64,000 nt of DNA from positions 47,772,851 through 47,836,850 of the forward strand of contig NC_090245.1 of NCBI RefSeq assembly GCF_037325665.1, read 5' to 3'. Below, piece after piece: positions 52,329-64,000 of the stretch (the first letter of the stretch is position 1; each line of letters opens with the position of its first letter). A program made the translations under genes and the position numbers. The stretch comes from Littorina saxatilis (taxonomy: Eukaryota; Mollusca; Gastropoda; Littorinimorpha; Littorinidae). The notes beneath the pieces are model-generated. The model searched no databases, was not told where the DNA came from, and saw only the letters and a list, made by a program, of their open reading frames with translations.

Positions 52329-53946
52329 CACTCTTCAAAAAAAGTTAAGGATCGGTTGAAAAAACGGATGTAATCATAAAACATTGCCAAAAAATTAAAC
52401 ATCGACATAATAATTAAAAGATTAATGTGTTTGAATTAACAAATGAACAATGAGTCTTGACCTAGCATTTTGTTTGGCAGGCAGAGTTATTTCCCTTTGT
52501 GGGACTTCTTAAAAGCTTCTGCATTTTGGAAGAAAAAGGGTGTTTTTTATAGCCCCATGAAATTTGGGGAACGCATGCCAGGGCAAAAGGTTGTGATGCA
52601 CGTGCTACAACAGGGTCCTGGCTATGAACATCGCTCACCAGCTTGTGTTTAAAGGTTGACACGTTGACACAATTATGCACAGTAGCAACATGCCCCCACG
52701 AAGAAAACTGAGCGATTTGGATAGAGGAAGGGCAATATGCTGGCTACAAGATGGTGCTGCTGCCAGGCAAGTGGCCCAGAGGCTTGCAGTGGCTCCATCA
52801 TCAGACTAAAACAGAGATTCCACGCAACTGGAAGAGTGCAGGAGCGACAGCGTTCTGGTCGGCCCAGAGTCACCACACAAAGAGAGGATCGCTTCATTTA
52901 GAGGCAGGCCATGCAACAAAGAATGGCTACGGCAAACAACATTAGGCAACGCCTATAAGGTACCACCAACACTGTTGTTATTGGTCAGACGATCCGAAAC
53001 CGCTTAGTATTACACAACTTTGGCTTGCGTGCAAGGCGTCCGGTCCGAGGAACAACCCTAACAGCTAATCACCGAGCAGCTCGCCGAGCCTGGTGCACTC
53101 AACATGTGAGGTGGCAACGTCAGCAGTGGGCTCAGGTGTTGTTTACAGATGAGTCCCGTTTTGCTTGGAACCTGCTGATGGTCGCATCTGAGTGTGGAGG
53201 CGTCGCGGAGAGCGCTTCGCAGAAGGCGCTGTTCTGGAACGACAGCGTTTTGGCGGAGGCTCTGTGATGGTCTGGGGAGGGATCAGCACACGTCTAAGGA
53301 CACCTCCGTCTAAGGACACCTCTGTACCATGTAGTGGGCAACTTGACCGGTGTCCGCTACCAGAATGAGATCCTGCAACCCCTGGTCGTTCCAGCCCTCC
53401 AAGCGATCGGCCCTCGTGCGATTCTTCAGGATGACAACGCACCTCCCCATCGCTCTGCAGCTGTAAACACCTTCATCCAGCAGGCCAGGGTCAACAGGAT
53501 GCTGTGGCCAGCCAACAGCCCGGACCTGAACCCCAAAGAGCACATGTGGGACGAGCTTTGTCGTCGGGAACAGCAACATCACCCTCCTCCTACCAATCTG
53601 GGTCAACTGCTGCAATGGCTCCAGCAGGAGTGGAATGGAGTTCCCAGAGCATTCATATGCAACCTGATCCACTCCATGCGCCAACGATGTGTTCAATGCC
53701 TGGCACACAACGGAGGGCACACGCGTTATTGACACTGATTCACATTGTTGTGAATTCCATTTTCGAGAGTTGTCACGTTTGACACACTCTAGCTAAATTG
53801 TCGCTGCCGCATTCGATCTTTGCTTTGTTTGTCATTACTCCTTGGTTGTTCAATTATATAATTTTTTAAAAATGAAAGAATTCGGTCTTGTTTGTTTTGT
53901 GTGGCGTGCTTGTAAAAAAGTGATCCTTAACTTTTTTTGAAGAGTG
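52329..53946 (+). mobile_element. Tc1/mariner transposon, decayed, DD34E
   Basis: 1618 bp with inverted ends CACTCTTCAAAAAAAGTTAA / TTAACTTTTTTTGAAGAGTG and TA on both sides. The transposase starts at 52690 (MPPRRKLSDLDRGRAICWLQ) and stops early at about 52806 because bases are missing after VAPSS. The frame shifts again before MRARRPVRG (53025) and after ECGG near 53200. The catalytic triad survives in pieces: FTDESRF (53145), QDDNAPPH (about 53430), and NPKEHMW with 34 residues between the second Asp and the Glu. The last frame runs 53334-53732 and ends GGHTRY. It is not active as it stands. Confidence 0.9.
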
Positions 53947-54614
53947 TATCTTCATCGTTGATCTGCTTGCTGTTTGGTGCCCCTGCGCAGGAATCTTCAA
54001 ATACCAACGCTCACACTCAATCTCGCTGACTCGCTCAGCATTGACATCAGTGATTAGTTATAAGCCTGGATACGCTGATACATGTACCTGCAATGAGAGG
54101 ACATCCATGCGACCAGCCTACATAATCTGCCTGAAGCTAATCCCATTGAAGGAAGACACATACAGTACTACACATGAGCTATCAGCAGGGATCGCGTTTA
54201 CCGGTAATTTCCGGTATTTTACCGATTGAGATTCGCCCATACCGATAAAAAAAATGGGTGCTCGGTCAGACATACCGATTGTTAATTGGTTTGACCGGGG
54301 TAAAAATAAAGAGTGGAAAATAAAATCCTTTATAAAGAATCCATGGTCTGTACAAGAGAGAGAGAGAGTTGCATGGCTTGTTATGATAGGTGTCATGTTA
54401 ATACAATGTTGCCATTGTCTCATGGAAAACAAATTGATGAGGCTTGGTGTCGCAAGGTCGTGTTAACGAAACGACAAAAAATACCCGATTTTATTCCACA
54501 GAAAACGTCTGCGTGTCATTGGCATTGATAAACATTGATTTAGTCATTGTTTGCCTTTGACTGGTTGCCTTGGCAGGTTGACCGATTATTGTGAGAGCAT
54601 TGTGGTCAGCTCAT

Positions 54615-54918
54615 TTGTTTGTTTGTTTGCTTAATGCCCAGCTGACCACAAAGGGCCATATCAGGGCGGTGCTGCTTTGACATATAACGTGCGCCACACA
54701 CGACAGAAGTCGCAGCACAGGCTTCATGTCTCACCCAGTCACATTATTCTGACACCGAACCAACCAGTCCTAGCACTAACCCCATAATGCCAGACGCCAG
54801 GCGGAGCAGCCACTAGATTGCCAATTTTAAAGTCTTAGGTATGACCCGGCCGGGGTTCGAACCCACGACCTCCCGATCACGGGGCGGACGCCTTACCACT
54901 AGGCCAACCGTGCCGGTG
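54615..54918 (-). mobile_element. tRNA-derived SINE, (CAAA)n-tailed family
   Basis: Close copy of 7123-7431 with B box GGTTCGAACCC. The duplication GTGGTCAGCTCAT lies at 54602-54614 and 54919-54931. Confidence 0.85.
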
Positions 54919-55119
54919 GTGGTCAGCTCATGATGTCATACCGGTTTGAAAGATATCTAGCGCGATCACTGTATCAGACCTTACCCCATTCTCTCCTCCC
55001 TCCACCCCACCTTGTTCCTAAAATCATCTGCCAAAGATAAGACCACCCTCCCCTCCATCCACCCCATCTTGTTTCTACAGTCATCTACCAACAAGAAGGG
55101 CAAAGCCCATACGACTCAC

Positions 55120-55275
55120 ATGCTTGACCTTGACCTTTACATGACCTTGACCTTTAGGGTCAAGGTCAAATAACTAAACATCGCAATGACATCATACACT
55201 AAGAACTGCTTTACACATTTTTCCTACCAAAATACATGTGACCTTGACCCAAGATCAAGGTCATCCAAGGTCATG
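55120..55275. repeat. Repeat rich in TGACCTTGACC
   Basis: Repeated TGACCTTGACC/GGTCAAGGTCA on both strands. Related DNA lies at 56790-57320. These blocks contain many TCAAGGTCA half-sites. Confidence 0.7.
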
Positions 55276-55331
55276 CAACACAGCTGTTAATTCAAGACAT
55301 AGGAAGTACAATGGTGCTTATTGGCTCTTTC

Positions 55332-56737
55332 TACAGCAGTCCCTGCAATGTACGGCCCCCGGCGTGAGCGGACACCCGACATGTACGGACACATTTGCTC
55401 GGCACGGAGTGTTTTCCTTCTATATTTGCCCCCCCTTAAACGGACACCTGCAAAACGTGGACACGGACACTCATTTTCGGTCCCAACAGCAGGTCATACC
55501 TCCAATGTACGGACAGACAATCGTCAAATTTTCACCACAACAAAATCGATAACAGAGCAGTCCGGCTCTTGGTGCAAAGATCACAGCCGCAATGGCGTGA
55601 CGACAGTCACTGGTAACTTGAGTGCACCTGTACCCATCAGAAGGGGGGGTAGTTTTGGTCAGGAGTGGAGTACATGCGAAGATGCCAATATGAAACTGCA
55701 CTGTGCTCTTTATTCTTGTCTGTTGGACGTAAACAACAGAAACCACAGTCGATGAAGGTCCTGAGCGAAAGAGAGTGAAAAACCGGCCACAGTTCTCAGC
55801 ATCGTGTGTCTGTGTGTAACCTCTTTCATTGACAAGATACTCTTGTTTCCCCTCAGCCTTGACCAGTGAGTCGGTTGCCTAATCTGTGAACCCTTCAGTT
55901 GTCTTGCTGTGTCAAAAGTTACGACACAGTCAACTGGTTTTGCTCTGAGTGAACAGTTGGAGCTGACCTCTCTGGCCACAGCCCAACAGTACATGGCTGG
56001 AGGGAGTGAGAGAGAGAGGGGGGGTGGGGGGTGGAGGGGTAGCTGGCTAAACTCTGTGGGGTGTCCGGTGTCACTGCTTGTCAGCAGGAAGAGCATTGGA
56101 GAGAAATAGAGAGGTGTACTCTTCCACACAATTTCCAAGCATCAGTTGTCACGGCTTGGGGTAGGCATTAGTGAGGGAGAGTGGGAGCTGTGTTATGTAC
56201 AGTGTATTTCCGACTGAAGAGTGAAAAGTCACTGCCATGCCACATGATCGGCATGCAGTCAATAAAGCCAGACAAGATGAAAATAAATTACATGATTATG
56301 ACATGCAGCTCTATCTGCTGCTATTTATTCAAACTGGTTTTCAAGCTTATTCTTGCAAAAAGCATCTGCACACGCTCCTCTGTGCTGTGTTTCTTCTTCT
56401 TCCAATAATGTTCAGCGATCTCAGTGTTTGTGTGGCTGCTTTCGTATGTCAGTGCATGGTGAGTGTGTTCACTGCCTTGAGGATTTATTTTATCTCTTCT
56501 TTTCAACACTTTTCATACAAATCATTTTTACAGAACGTTTAAAGAAGTATTAGGAGTTTATTGTTTAGTAGCCACAAGAAGTGATTAGCATAGACTCAAT
56601 CCTGTTGTTTGTGTGTCTCTGTGTGAGTGTATGGGGGAGGGGGTGGTGTGGTCACCCCTCCCGTGACCGGACACCTGCAATGTACGGACAGTTTTGCTAT
56701 GGCCCAAGGGTGTCCGTTCATGAGAGGGACTGCTGTA
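55332..56737. mobile_element. Possible inverted-repeat element with TACAGCAGTCCCT ends
   Basis: TACAGCAGTCCCTGCAATGT at 55332 and AGGGACTGCTGTA at 56725 are inverted, and TGTACGGACA motifs lie near both ends. The middle (about 55560-56640) has no recognised gene or transposase. It could be two related short elements rather than one. Confidence 0.4.
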
Positions 56738-56789
56738 CCATGAGATATGGTCACTTTTAGTGGTTCACTACCTTATTTTGGTCGCATTT

Positions 56790-57330
56790 CATAAGGGTCA
56801 AAGTGACCTTGACCTTGATCATATGTGACCAAATGTGTCTCATGATGAAAGCATAACATGTGCCCCACATAATTTTTAAGTTTGAAACAGTTATCTTCCA
56901 TAGTTCAGGGTCAAGGTCACTTCAAAATATGTATACAATCCAACTTTGAAGAGCTCCTGTGACCTTGACCTTGAAGCAAGGTAAACCAAACTGGTATCAA
57001 AAGATGGGGCTTACTTTGCCCTATATATCATATATAGGTGAGGTATTCAATCTCAAAAACTTCAGAGAAAATGTGAAAAATGTGAAAAATAGCTGTTTTT
57101 TAGACAACATTTATGGCCCCTGCGACCTTGACCTTGAAGCAAGGTCAAGATGCTATGTATGTTTTTTGGGGCCTTGTCATCATACACCATCTTGCCAAAT
57201 TTGGTACTGATAGACTGAATAGTGTCCAAGAAATATCCAACGTTAAAGTTTTCCGGACGGACGGCCGGCCGGACGGACGGACGACTCGGGTGAGTACATA
57301 GACTCACTTTTGCTTCGCATGTGAGTCAAA
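56790..57330. repeat. TGACCTTGACC-type interspersed repeat
   Basis: Contains repeated GACCTTGACCTTGAAGCAAG at about 56960 and 57122, a GGACGGACGG run at about 57255-57283 and the stem GACTCAC...GTGAGTC at about 57300-57326. I recall this arrangement as common in mollusc genomes. Confidence 0.6.
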
Positions 57331-57339
57331 AACTAAGCC

Positions 57340-58111
57340 CACCTTCCCCTCACCTGATCTTTTTCCTAAAATCATCTGCCTCCTCTCCTCCTAAATACCA
57401 TAAGTCATCTGCCAAAGGTAAATTTCCAGTAAAAAGCTGCAACCAGTTGCACAAAATCAAACAAGCAAAACAGCACGTCCTGTGAAACCATTCAAAGCAA
57501 CCAACACACAAGACTAGAGGCTTGTTAAAAAACACCAAGGGTCTGTAATACATGTACTTGTACACACTTTTTGCTTGAGTTTGTTAGAATATTGTTGAAC
57601 CACAATGCTCTCAACTAAACAACTTTTGGTTTAACCAACACTATGCCATAAATGTCTCAAGCAGTGTCTGAGTAAGTTAGGAAGGTATTGATCCTTGTTC
57701 TACTGGAGTCCAGCATGTTTCAACAACTTCCTAAAGTCTCAAGAAAACGGTCACGGATAAATGCATGCACATGATTCATGAATTCATTATCAAATCCTTG
57801 GTTATCTCAACAACAATTTTCTGAAGCAAAATTTGGACAGATCAACAAGATTATGCTGCTTTTGTGAACATGATGAATACACACAGGGTAAGGGTTAAAT
57901 GACAGACTTACACGTCACCAGGTTTAATCATACATGCCAGGTTTGTAACGTTTGTGCTTGCCACTGCAACAATCTGCTTCTGTTTCATTTTAACATGGAA
58001 AAACTCCACAAACGACATCAATTTGCACGCGGCTACTCCAAAGCACTGACGTCTCAGTGGATGCATCTGCTCAATGCAGAGGAAGACTCGGCGATGAAGA
58101 AACCAAGACAC
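57340..58111. other. Spacer without recognised gene
   Basis: A/T-rich unique-looking DNA; only short frames without family resemblance. Confidence 0.4.
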
Positions 58112-58256
58112 CAGTAACAATGGTAGGGTTCAAAGTGACGATGTACTGGGAGACGTTGCTCCACTGCTGTGACATGACGGCACCCATGGGAGGGTCAGTG
58201 ACAGTTGCTGCAGTTGGGGTGACACCGGCGACCTCCCACACGACATTGGCACCCCC
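58112..58256 (-). CDS. Possible single exon of an unidentified minus-strand gene
   Basis: A CTGACAG acceptor at 58257 is followed by 48 open codons ([20 protein letters not shown], then [20 protein letters not shown]) and an ACTG|GTGTCT donor. The composition (Val/Thr-rich, with Trp and Tyr) resembles an extracellular beta-sandwich segment. I cannot name a family and find no partner exons nearby. It could be a chance frame. Confidence 0.3.
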
Positions 58257-58425
58257 CTGTCAGGTCACCTTGACCCTGCAAAATGACACCGGTCAGTTTA
58301 GTCCACTGTACTTTAAATCAGTCCATCAGTAAAAGTGTACCTGCAACTATGTCCATTGTGCTTACCCTATTAACGAGGCTTCAACAAGACCTACAGCTAC
58401 AACTATGGGATGCTACAGTAATACA

Positions 58426-58530
58426 GTGGAACCTGCCCTGACGACCACCTCTCAATAAGGACCACCTGCCCGCGACCACCTCTCAACAAGGACCACCTGC
58501 CCGCGACCACCCCAAAGGATCCACAACGAA
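58426..58530. mobile_element. MITE fragment, ACAGTGGAACCTG family, with short tandem units
   Basis: ACAGTGGAACCTGCCCTGAC is followed by repeated GACCACCTCTCAAYAAGGAC units; related to 27918-28101. Confidence 0.55.
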
Positions 58531-58544
58531 TTTTGTGCTGTAAC

Positions 58545-61500
58545 AGTATAATGGAAAATTTCAATAGTAAATTTTCATTTGATTAATATACTTACCCAAT
58601 TCTCATAAATGCATTGACTTCAATCTCACATGCTAGATGTCAAAAAACTACTCAAATTACCTGCCCTTGCAAGGGTGGTAACCAAGCTAAAAACAGACGC
58701 CATAGCCGTTGCTATGCCCTGTCCCACCTGTTACCCATAACCCACCGCGCACCATGTGAGCGCCGGCATCCGGAATAATCATTCAAGACTTCTCAAAAAC
58801 CCTTAGAAAATTAAGTAGCGGGGATGGATGGGAGGGTATTAACTATGAGAATTGGGTAAGTATATTAATCAAATGAAAATTTACTATTGAAATTTTACAT
58901 TAAATTACATATTCTGAGAGAAGAACCCCAGGCTCTGGACTCCTGAACACATGTAAAGAAACAGAGGGAGGACTGAACGCCCCCCCACCCCCCCCCCCCC
59001 CTTGTGTTCAATAAGCCACCACTCATCGGACTGTCCTATGAAAGTAGCAACACCTCTTGTGAGAGTCAATAAAGAGAAGCCTCTTTCACCTATAGTGTAA
59101 AGAGATAAGAACATGAGCTTTTGGCTCTTAGTTACAATTGACTGAGCGCAAATCAAAAAAGAATTTTTAAAAACTCTAACAAAATCCAAACCGCCCGGAG
59201 CGAGAATCCTCCCGAGAGGAGGGAATTAAACACCATAGGAGATTGACCAGATTTCTGATTCAAGGAAATCTGGCCAAAAAACCATGAAAAAAGTAAGAAG
59301 AACAAAGTCCTACGCGTTAACCAAGGGGACGCCTCTAAACCTCTAAAAACAAGGTCTTTTGATCATGCCCGCAAAAGCGCCATGAACATCAGAAGAGAGG
59401 CCTATTTGTTCCAAAGTAGCTGAGATAGCCAAGACGCCGGAACCTCCAAGAAGAGGCCAAGCTGCCCAGAGCCAAAAAGAAACAGGTGATTAACCACCTG
59501 GATTGAGAGAGGGGCGCTAAGGAGTTGCACCCCCGCTCTATACGCCAATTGGCCATCCTTGGCCAATGAGGGGCATACACAGAGAAAGTGGAGGACCTAT
59601 GTGCTTCATGCACCAAGACCAGAGTCAAAACCCACAATCTGTAACACAAACAGCACAACCTCCAGCCCTGTATGCAGATGGCCCAACCCGTGTGCAACCC
59701 CTGAGAGGTCCTGCTGAACGAGTCGGCCAGATTATAGAGCCGGCCGGGGAGAAATTCCCCTGAGAAATTGATTTAGTGTGAAAGAAACCAAATCAGAATC
59801 CCGTAAACTCTGTCTGACAGGGAGTGAGAACTTGCTCCTCCCTGCTAGTTCACATAGGAAGCAACAGAAGTATTGTCCGTATGCAACCGGACATGCCTGT
59901 ATATAGCCAAAAAGAAAGGCTAGTAGACTGAGAGCTACTGCTCCAAACTCCAGGCAATTGAGATGCCCAAGGAGTTGAGTCTACATCCACAGCCTCAAGA
60001 CTGTAATTGCCAATGTAGGCTCCCATCCAGACAGAGACGCATCCATGAAGCGGTCTAAGTCCGGGGGAGAACAAAGTTAGGGAAAACGCCCTGAGCGATC
60101 CAATTGGATTCCAGCCACCTACTCGCGTGGAGGAACCCACCCTGGAGGAGGACCCTCTTGTCCCAGACCTGTGAGGCCGAGTCCCAAAGAGACTTGAGGA
60201 AAGACTAGAGGGCCAGCATAGCCATCGATTCCGTCTGACCGAGGATCAAGGCTAAGGACCTCGCAGAGGTCTGCTCTCGTGCCAGTCTGGCAGTGATAAG
60301 AGCCTAAAGCCTCTCTTTTCTCTCCTGTGAACGACGAACCTTCCAAGAGACAGTGTCGAACGGCATGCCCGGGTAAAAAACCTGGGATGGGGGACAGCTC
60401 GGATTTTGCCTGGTTTACTGAGAATAGCTCTCCAGAAATGAAGCCACTTCCTGTCTGCAGGAACGCATAAGGAAGGCTCGTGTGAGAGCACAGAGGAAAA
60501 TCTCAGCCAAAGCTGATACCTCTAGACCATGCCGTCCCACCTCCTCCGGAGAGGGAGGAGACACTGAACGAAACACCCACTTTGTGACCGGGAGCGCATC
60601 AATGCGCTGCTACTTGTCCAAGAAGGACGGGCAAGACTGAGGCTTCTGAGTAGGATTTAACAAAACCCCGAAAAAAGCCTGACCCTTGCTTCCTGTAACG
60701 GATGTGAAATCAAACCCCTTGAAAAGAAGGAGATCACACCTGGTGAAGACAGTGTGGGCATAGAACATCACTGACGAACTCATCTGCTCGGTGATATATC
60801 ATGATTGTATTGATTGTATTTATTGTTCAAAATGCCCCCATGGGTTATGGACTAATAAAACTTGAGCTTCAACTTGAACTTGTGATGACCCTAGCCAGAG
60901 CTGCCAGCAGCATGGCTACGGCCCTATCCGAGGCATCCTCCCAAAACCAAAAAGAGTCCAGGGAGGATAAGATGGCTGGTATGAGAGCACAGAGGAGAGT
61001 CTCAGCAAAAGCAGATAACTCTAGACCATGCCGTCCCACCTCCTCCAGAGAGGAGAGGGAGGAGTAACATCACGAAACCCCACCTTCCCTGTGGTCTATT
61101 TGTGAAGCCAGGAGACTATTTCCGGCGGAGCAGAAAAACTAGCCCTTGGCAACGAAAATGTCTGGATCAGATCCTGAGACTTGACATTCCAACCTATCTT
61201 CTTCCGCACAAAAAGTGAGAACGAAGCAGCCTGAAACCCAGAAGCCAGCCACTGGCTTGCAGAAGGAGGAGCAGGACCATGCGCATGAAGCAGCGGGAAA
61301 GGTGTAGGCTGAAGACCACTACCCTGAGGTGTGGGTCAAGCCAAGAGCTGCGACATGTGGTAGGCAATCCCCGGAGACTCGGCAAATCGAAACAATTGCG
61401 AGTAAGCCCGCTTAAAACCAAAGTCATCCGCGGAAGAGGGAGGAAGAGAGACACCCTGCTCTGAATCCGCCACCCCATCCGGGAAAAAGTAAGCTGCCAC

Positions 61501-64000
61501 AGCAGCTGCTTTTTGCATAGCAAGCCTACAAGCAGTAGGCAGCGCTACACACTCTCCCTCCTCAACCGAGGAGTCCAAATCCCGACCAGCAGTTGTGTCA
61601 AAACACAAAAGGAGGGGAGACGGGGGAGGCAGCGCACTAAAACTCCTGCTGATAACACCGCAAAGAGTGAGAATGAAAAGCGTGATCAGTCTCTGCCTGC
61701 CAACCCAAACCGCCCACCTGACGTGAGGGGGAAGAGGGGTTGGTAGTTGTCACAGCACCCTGCCGAGAAGGAGGGAGAGTGGGGGTACGAGACAAAGCCA
61801 AGCCCGGCCCGCCGTACCCCACCCACTGTGCGAGAGAAGCATCCCAGTGCTGAGAACCAGTCTGCCTGGTTTGAGCCACGCCGCGTCCCGAGTGGGGAGG
61901 GGGGTGGTTCGACACAGCAGTAACCCCTGGAGGGGGGAAGACTGAATGAGACGCAACCGTAAACGGCCGAACCCCACTCGACCACCTTCTGACGTCCTGT
62001 AGCCCCACCGCTCACCCACCCCGGGGGGGGGGGGGGGGGGGGGGGTGACAGATGCTGGCTGCGGACAATGACCACTGGCAAGGCGAAACCCGCTGTGCGA
62101 GAGAAGCGTCCCAATGCTAAAAAGCAGTCTGCCTGGTTTGAGCCACGCCGCTCCCCGAGTGGGGAGGGGGGTGGTTTCACAGCAGTAACCCCTGGAGGGG
62201 GGAAAGACTGAATGAGAGACGCAACCGTAAACGGCCGGTGACGGATGCTGGCTGAGGACAATGACCACTGGCAAGGCGATACTGTGGTCCGAGTCCCCAC
62301 AATCCATTGTGTCAGAACACAAAGAAAGGGAGACTGGAGAGTTAAGAGCATGTTCTGTCTCCGCCTGCCACCGCCACCGCTCACCTACCCCAAGGGGGTA
62401 GAGGGGAAGGCAGCCGGCACAGCACCCTGCCGAGAACAAAGCAGAGCAAAGCTCATTGTTCCCCAACCGCTGTGCGAGATACCCTGCTGAGAACAAAGGA
62501 GAGCCAAGCTCATTGTTCCCCGACCGCTGTGCGAGAGACTGGCCCCAGCCGCCAAAACCGGTCTGACCAGTTTGAACCAACCCGCGACAACGTGCGGGCA
62601 GCTAACACAGCCCCCTGCCCCAAATGGGGCAGAGGAGGAGTACGTGGCACCCCCGCTGTGCTGACCGGCTTGAGCCGCGCTTCCCCCCCAGATGGGGAGG
62701 GGGGTGGCTCGTCACAGCAGTAAACCCCTGGAGGGGGGAGAGACGGGGTGAGAGACGCAACCGTAAACGGCCGACCCCCACCCGTCCACCAGAGACGAGT
62801 TGCCCAGAGCGGTTCGCCAAGGGTCGCTCGCAGTGCGAATGACAAAAAGCCGTTTCTTAGGGCAGTGCAGGAAAGCGCTCGCGAAGCACTCGGCGAGCGG
62901 CTTTGGTATATGCTTGCCCACCGCCCGCCGCGTTATCCAAGATGGCGGCGGTGTTTACACTGCGATGCCATGTAGCGTGTTTCGATCTTCTCGGCGTGGT
63001 TTTTGACGTGACCCGAGGGATCCACCGCTTTTCAAGGTTCAGGGACTACCCCAGCTAAATTTCCCATCATAACTACATTCTCTCTGACGATTTCACTGGC
63101 CGAATCGTCTACTAGTTTAAGAAGTACAACTTTTTTCATATCTCGCAGCAATCGTGCTTTCTTTGTCGCCATCGTGAAGCGATTTGCCTTGTTGTGAGCC
63201 CGTTGCATAGACCAATCCAGAGCGACTGTTCTCTGAGCGGGCTATTGTGATTCTGAGCAACGCATGGCTGCTGAATGGGGGGGGGGGGGGGGGGGGGGGT
63301 TCCGGGCAAGGACAATAGAGACATAGACTGAGAAGACAGTCCAACAGCGCCCACCCGATCCCGCCCAGAGGGCGGGAAAGGGTGGGCCGCCGTCACAGCC
63401 CCCACCCGATCCTGCCCTGAGGGCGGGAAAGGGTGGGCCACTGACACAACCCCCTGCCCCCATTGAAGCAGAGTGGGAACCAGCCCAGGCTGTGACTTAC
63501 CGTGCCCCCCCACTCCCCCTTCCAAACGGTAAGGGGGCTGCATGCCCGACGCAGCTGTGCTAAAAGCAAGGAGAGCGGGCAGAGACAGGCGGGGAGCAGG
63601 TCCCCTCTCCCAACGGAGAGAGTGCTCGTGAACAACCCAGTACTACCAGAGGCAGAAAGGGTTGAACCAATCTGGCCATTTGCACCAGACCACGGTGCGA
63701 AGCAGGAACACCCCCCCCCCCCATCCCCCAACACACTGAGAAATACCGGAGGTAATCAGAGTGGTCAGAGGCAGGTAGGGAGCAGGCCCCCCCTCCCGAA
63801 AGGAGAGGGTGCTCGCGAACAACTCAGAGCCACTAGAGGCAAAAATGGGCTGAACCGAACTGGCCATTTGTACCAGACCACGATGCGAAGCTGCCAAGGA
63901 GTACGCCGCCACAGTGGGCGGGCCGATCGTGCCTGAAACAGCTGAGAAATAAACACATATTTCATCGTTAAGTCCCCCGAAAGTGGAAGACACTGACTGG
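58545..64000 (-). mobile_element. Decayed DIRS-type retrotransposon, runs off the window
   Basis: Opposite orientation to the 40.8-kb element. An end/complementary region at about 58545-58910 has inverted TAGTAAATTTTCATTTGATT arms. Reverse transcriptase-RNase H-like pieces lie in about 59400-60600 and gag-like pieces in about 61200-61650 (minus strand), the latter close to the block [15 protein letters not shown] of the other element. A GC-rich repeat region follows to the window end. It is broken in many places, well over ten, so it is much older than the first copy. Confidence 0.75.
61700..63900. repeat. GC-rich region with about 267-bp spaced repeats
   Basis: GTAACCCCTGGAGGGGGGAA and ACGCAACCGTAAACGGCCG recur at about 61920, 62187 and 62722, that is 267 and 2 x 267 bp apart. 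Shorter units (GAGGGCGGGAAAGGGTGGGC) repeat at about 63368 and 63420. G-runs lie at about 62025-62046 and 63278-63298. It lies inside or next to the decayed DIRS element. Confidence 0.75.

Noticed and set aside
61686-62580. Long minus-strand frames in the GC-rich repeats
   Set aside because: They overlap one another in different frames, are Pro/Gly-rich and follow the tandem units; no family match.

Overview
This looks like nuclear DNA of a mollusc, most likely a marine gastropod. The host genes have introns with GT-AG borders. The spacers are full of short interspersed elements, TTAA-flanked inverted-repeat elements, CA/GT microsatellites and poly-G tracts of a kind common in gastropod and other mollusc assemblies. 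The lineage call rests on repeat character and gene homology from memory, so genus and species cannot be given.

Four host genes can be read. (1) At 181-2174 (+) lies a small cytochrome b5-domain protein of 106 residues; its first coding exon has the window's left end as upstream sequence. (2) At 8973-11890 (-) lies TRIQK, an 85-residue endoplasmic-reticulum membrane protein in three tiny coding exons. (3) At 17188-21652 (-) lies a nine-finger C2H2 zinc-finger protein of about 801 residues. (4) At 24987-47529 (+) lies a 19-exon gene of about 1371 residues that I identify as the ZFAT orthologue, from its AT-hook-like segment, its order of about 19 fingers and its LLQQII C-terminal motif. Genes 3 and 4 are divergent and share a spacer with an E-box/CRE-rich stretch near 22.3 kb that is a plausible bidirectional promoter. 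No clear host gene follows ZFAT, apart from one possible minus-strand exon near 58.1-58.26 kb.

The rest is layered mobile DNA. It includes several SINE families with clear target-site duplications, some nested in other elements. There are two TTAA-flanked piggyBac-like nonautonomous elements, two CAG-starting terminal-inverted-repeat elements with 6-bp flanking repeats (one with a BED-finger transposase remnant), and a decayed Tc1/mariner with a readable DD34E triad. A foldback palindrome sits at 3.37-3.92 kb. The last ZFAT intron carries an almost whole-looking DIRS-type tyrosine-recombinase retrotransposon. A second, badly decayed DIRS relative in the opposite orientation fills the window from about 58.5 kb to its end.

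The most unusual signal is within the host genes. At least nine exon borders of ZFAT, and two of the neighbouring zinc-finger gene, have been locally tandem-duplicated together with their splice signals. The intron side of each border carries one to five extra copies of an exon edge. Examples are five decoy acceptors at an 80-bp period, an in-frame second donor, and three extra copies of the coding tail in the 3' UTR. I know of no description of this pattern in ZFAT. It is the observation most worth testing with RNA data.
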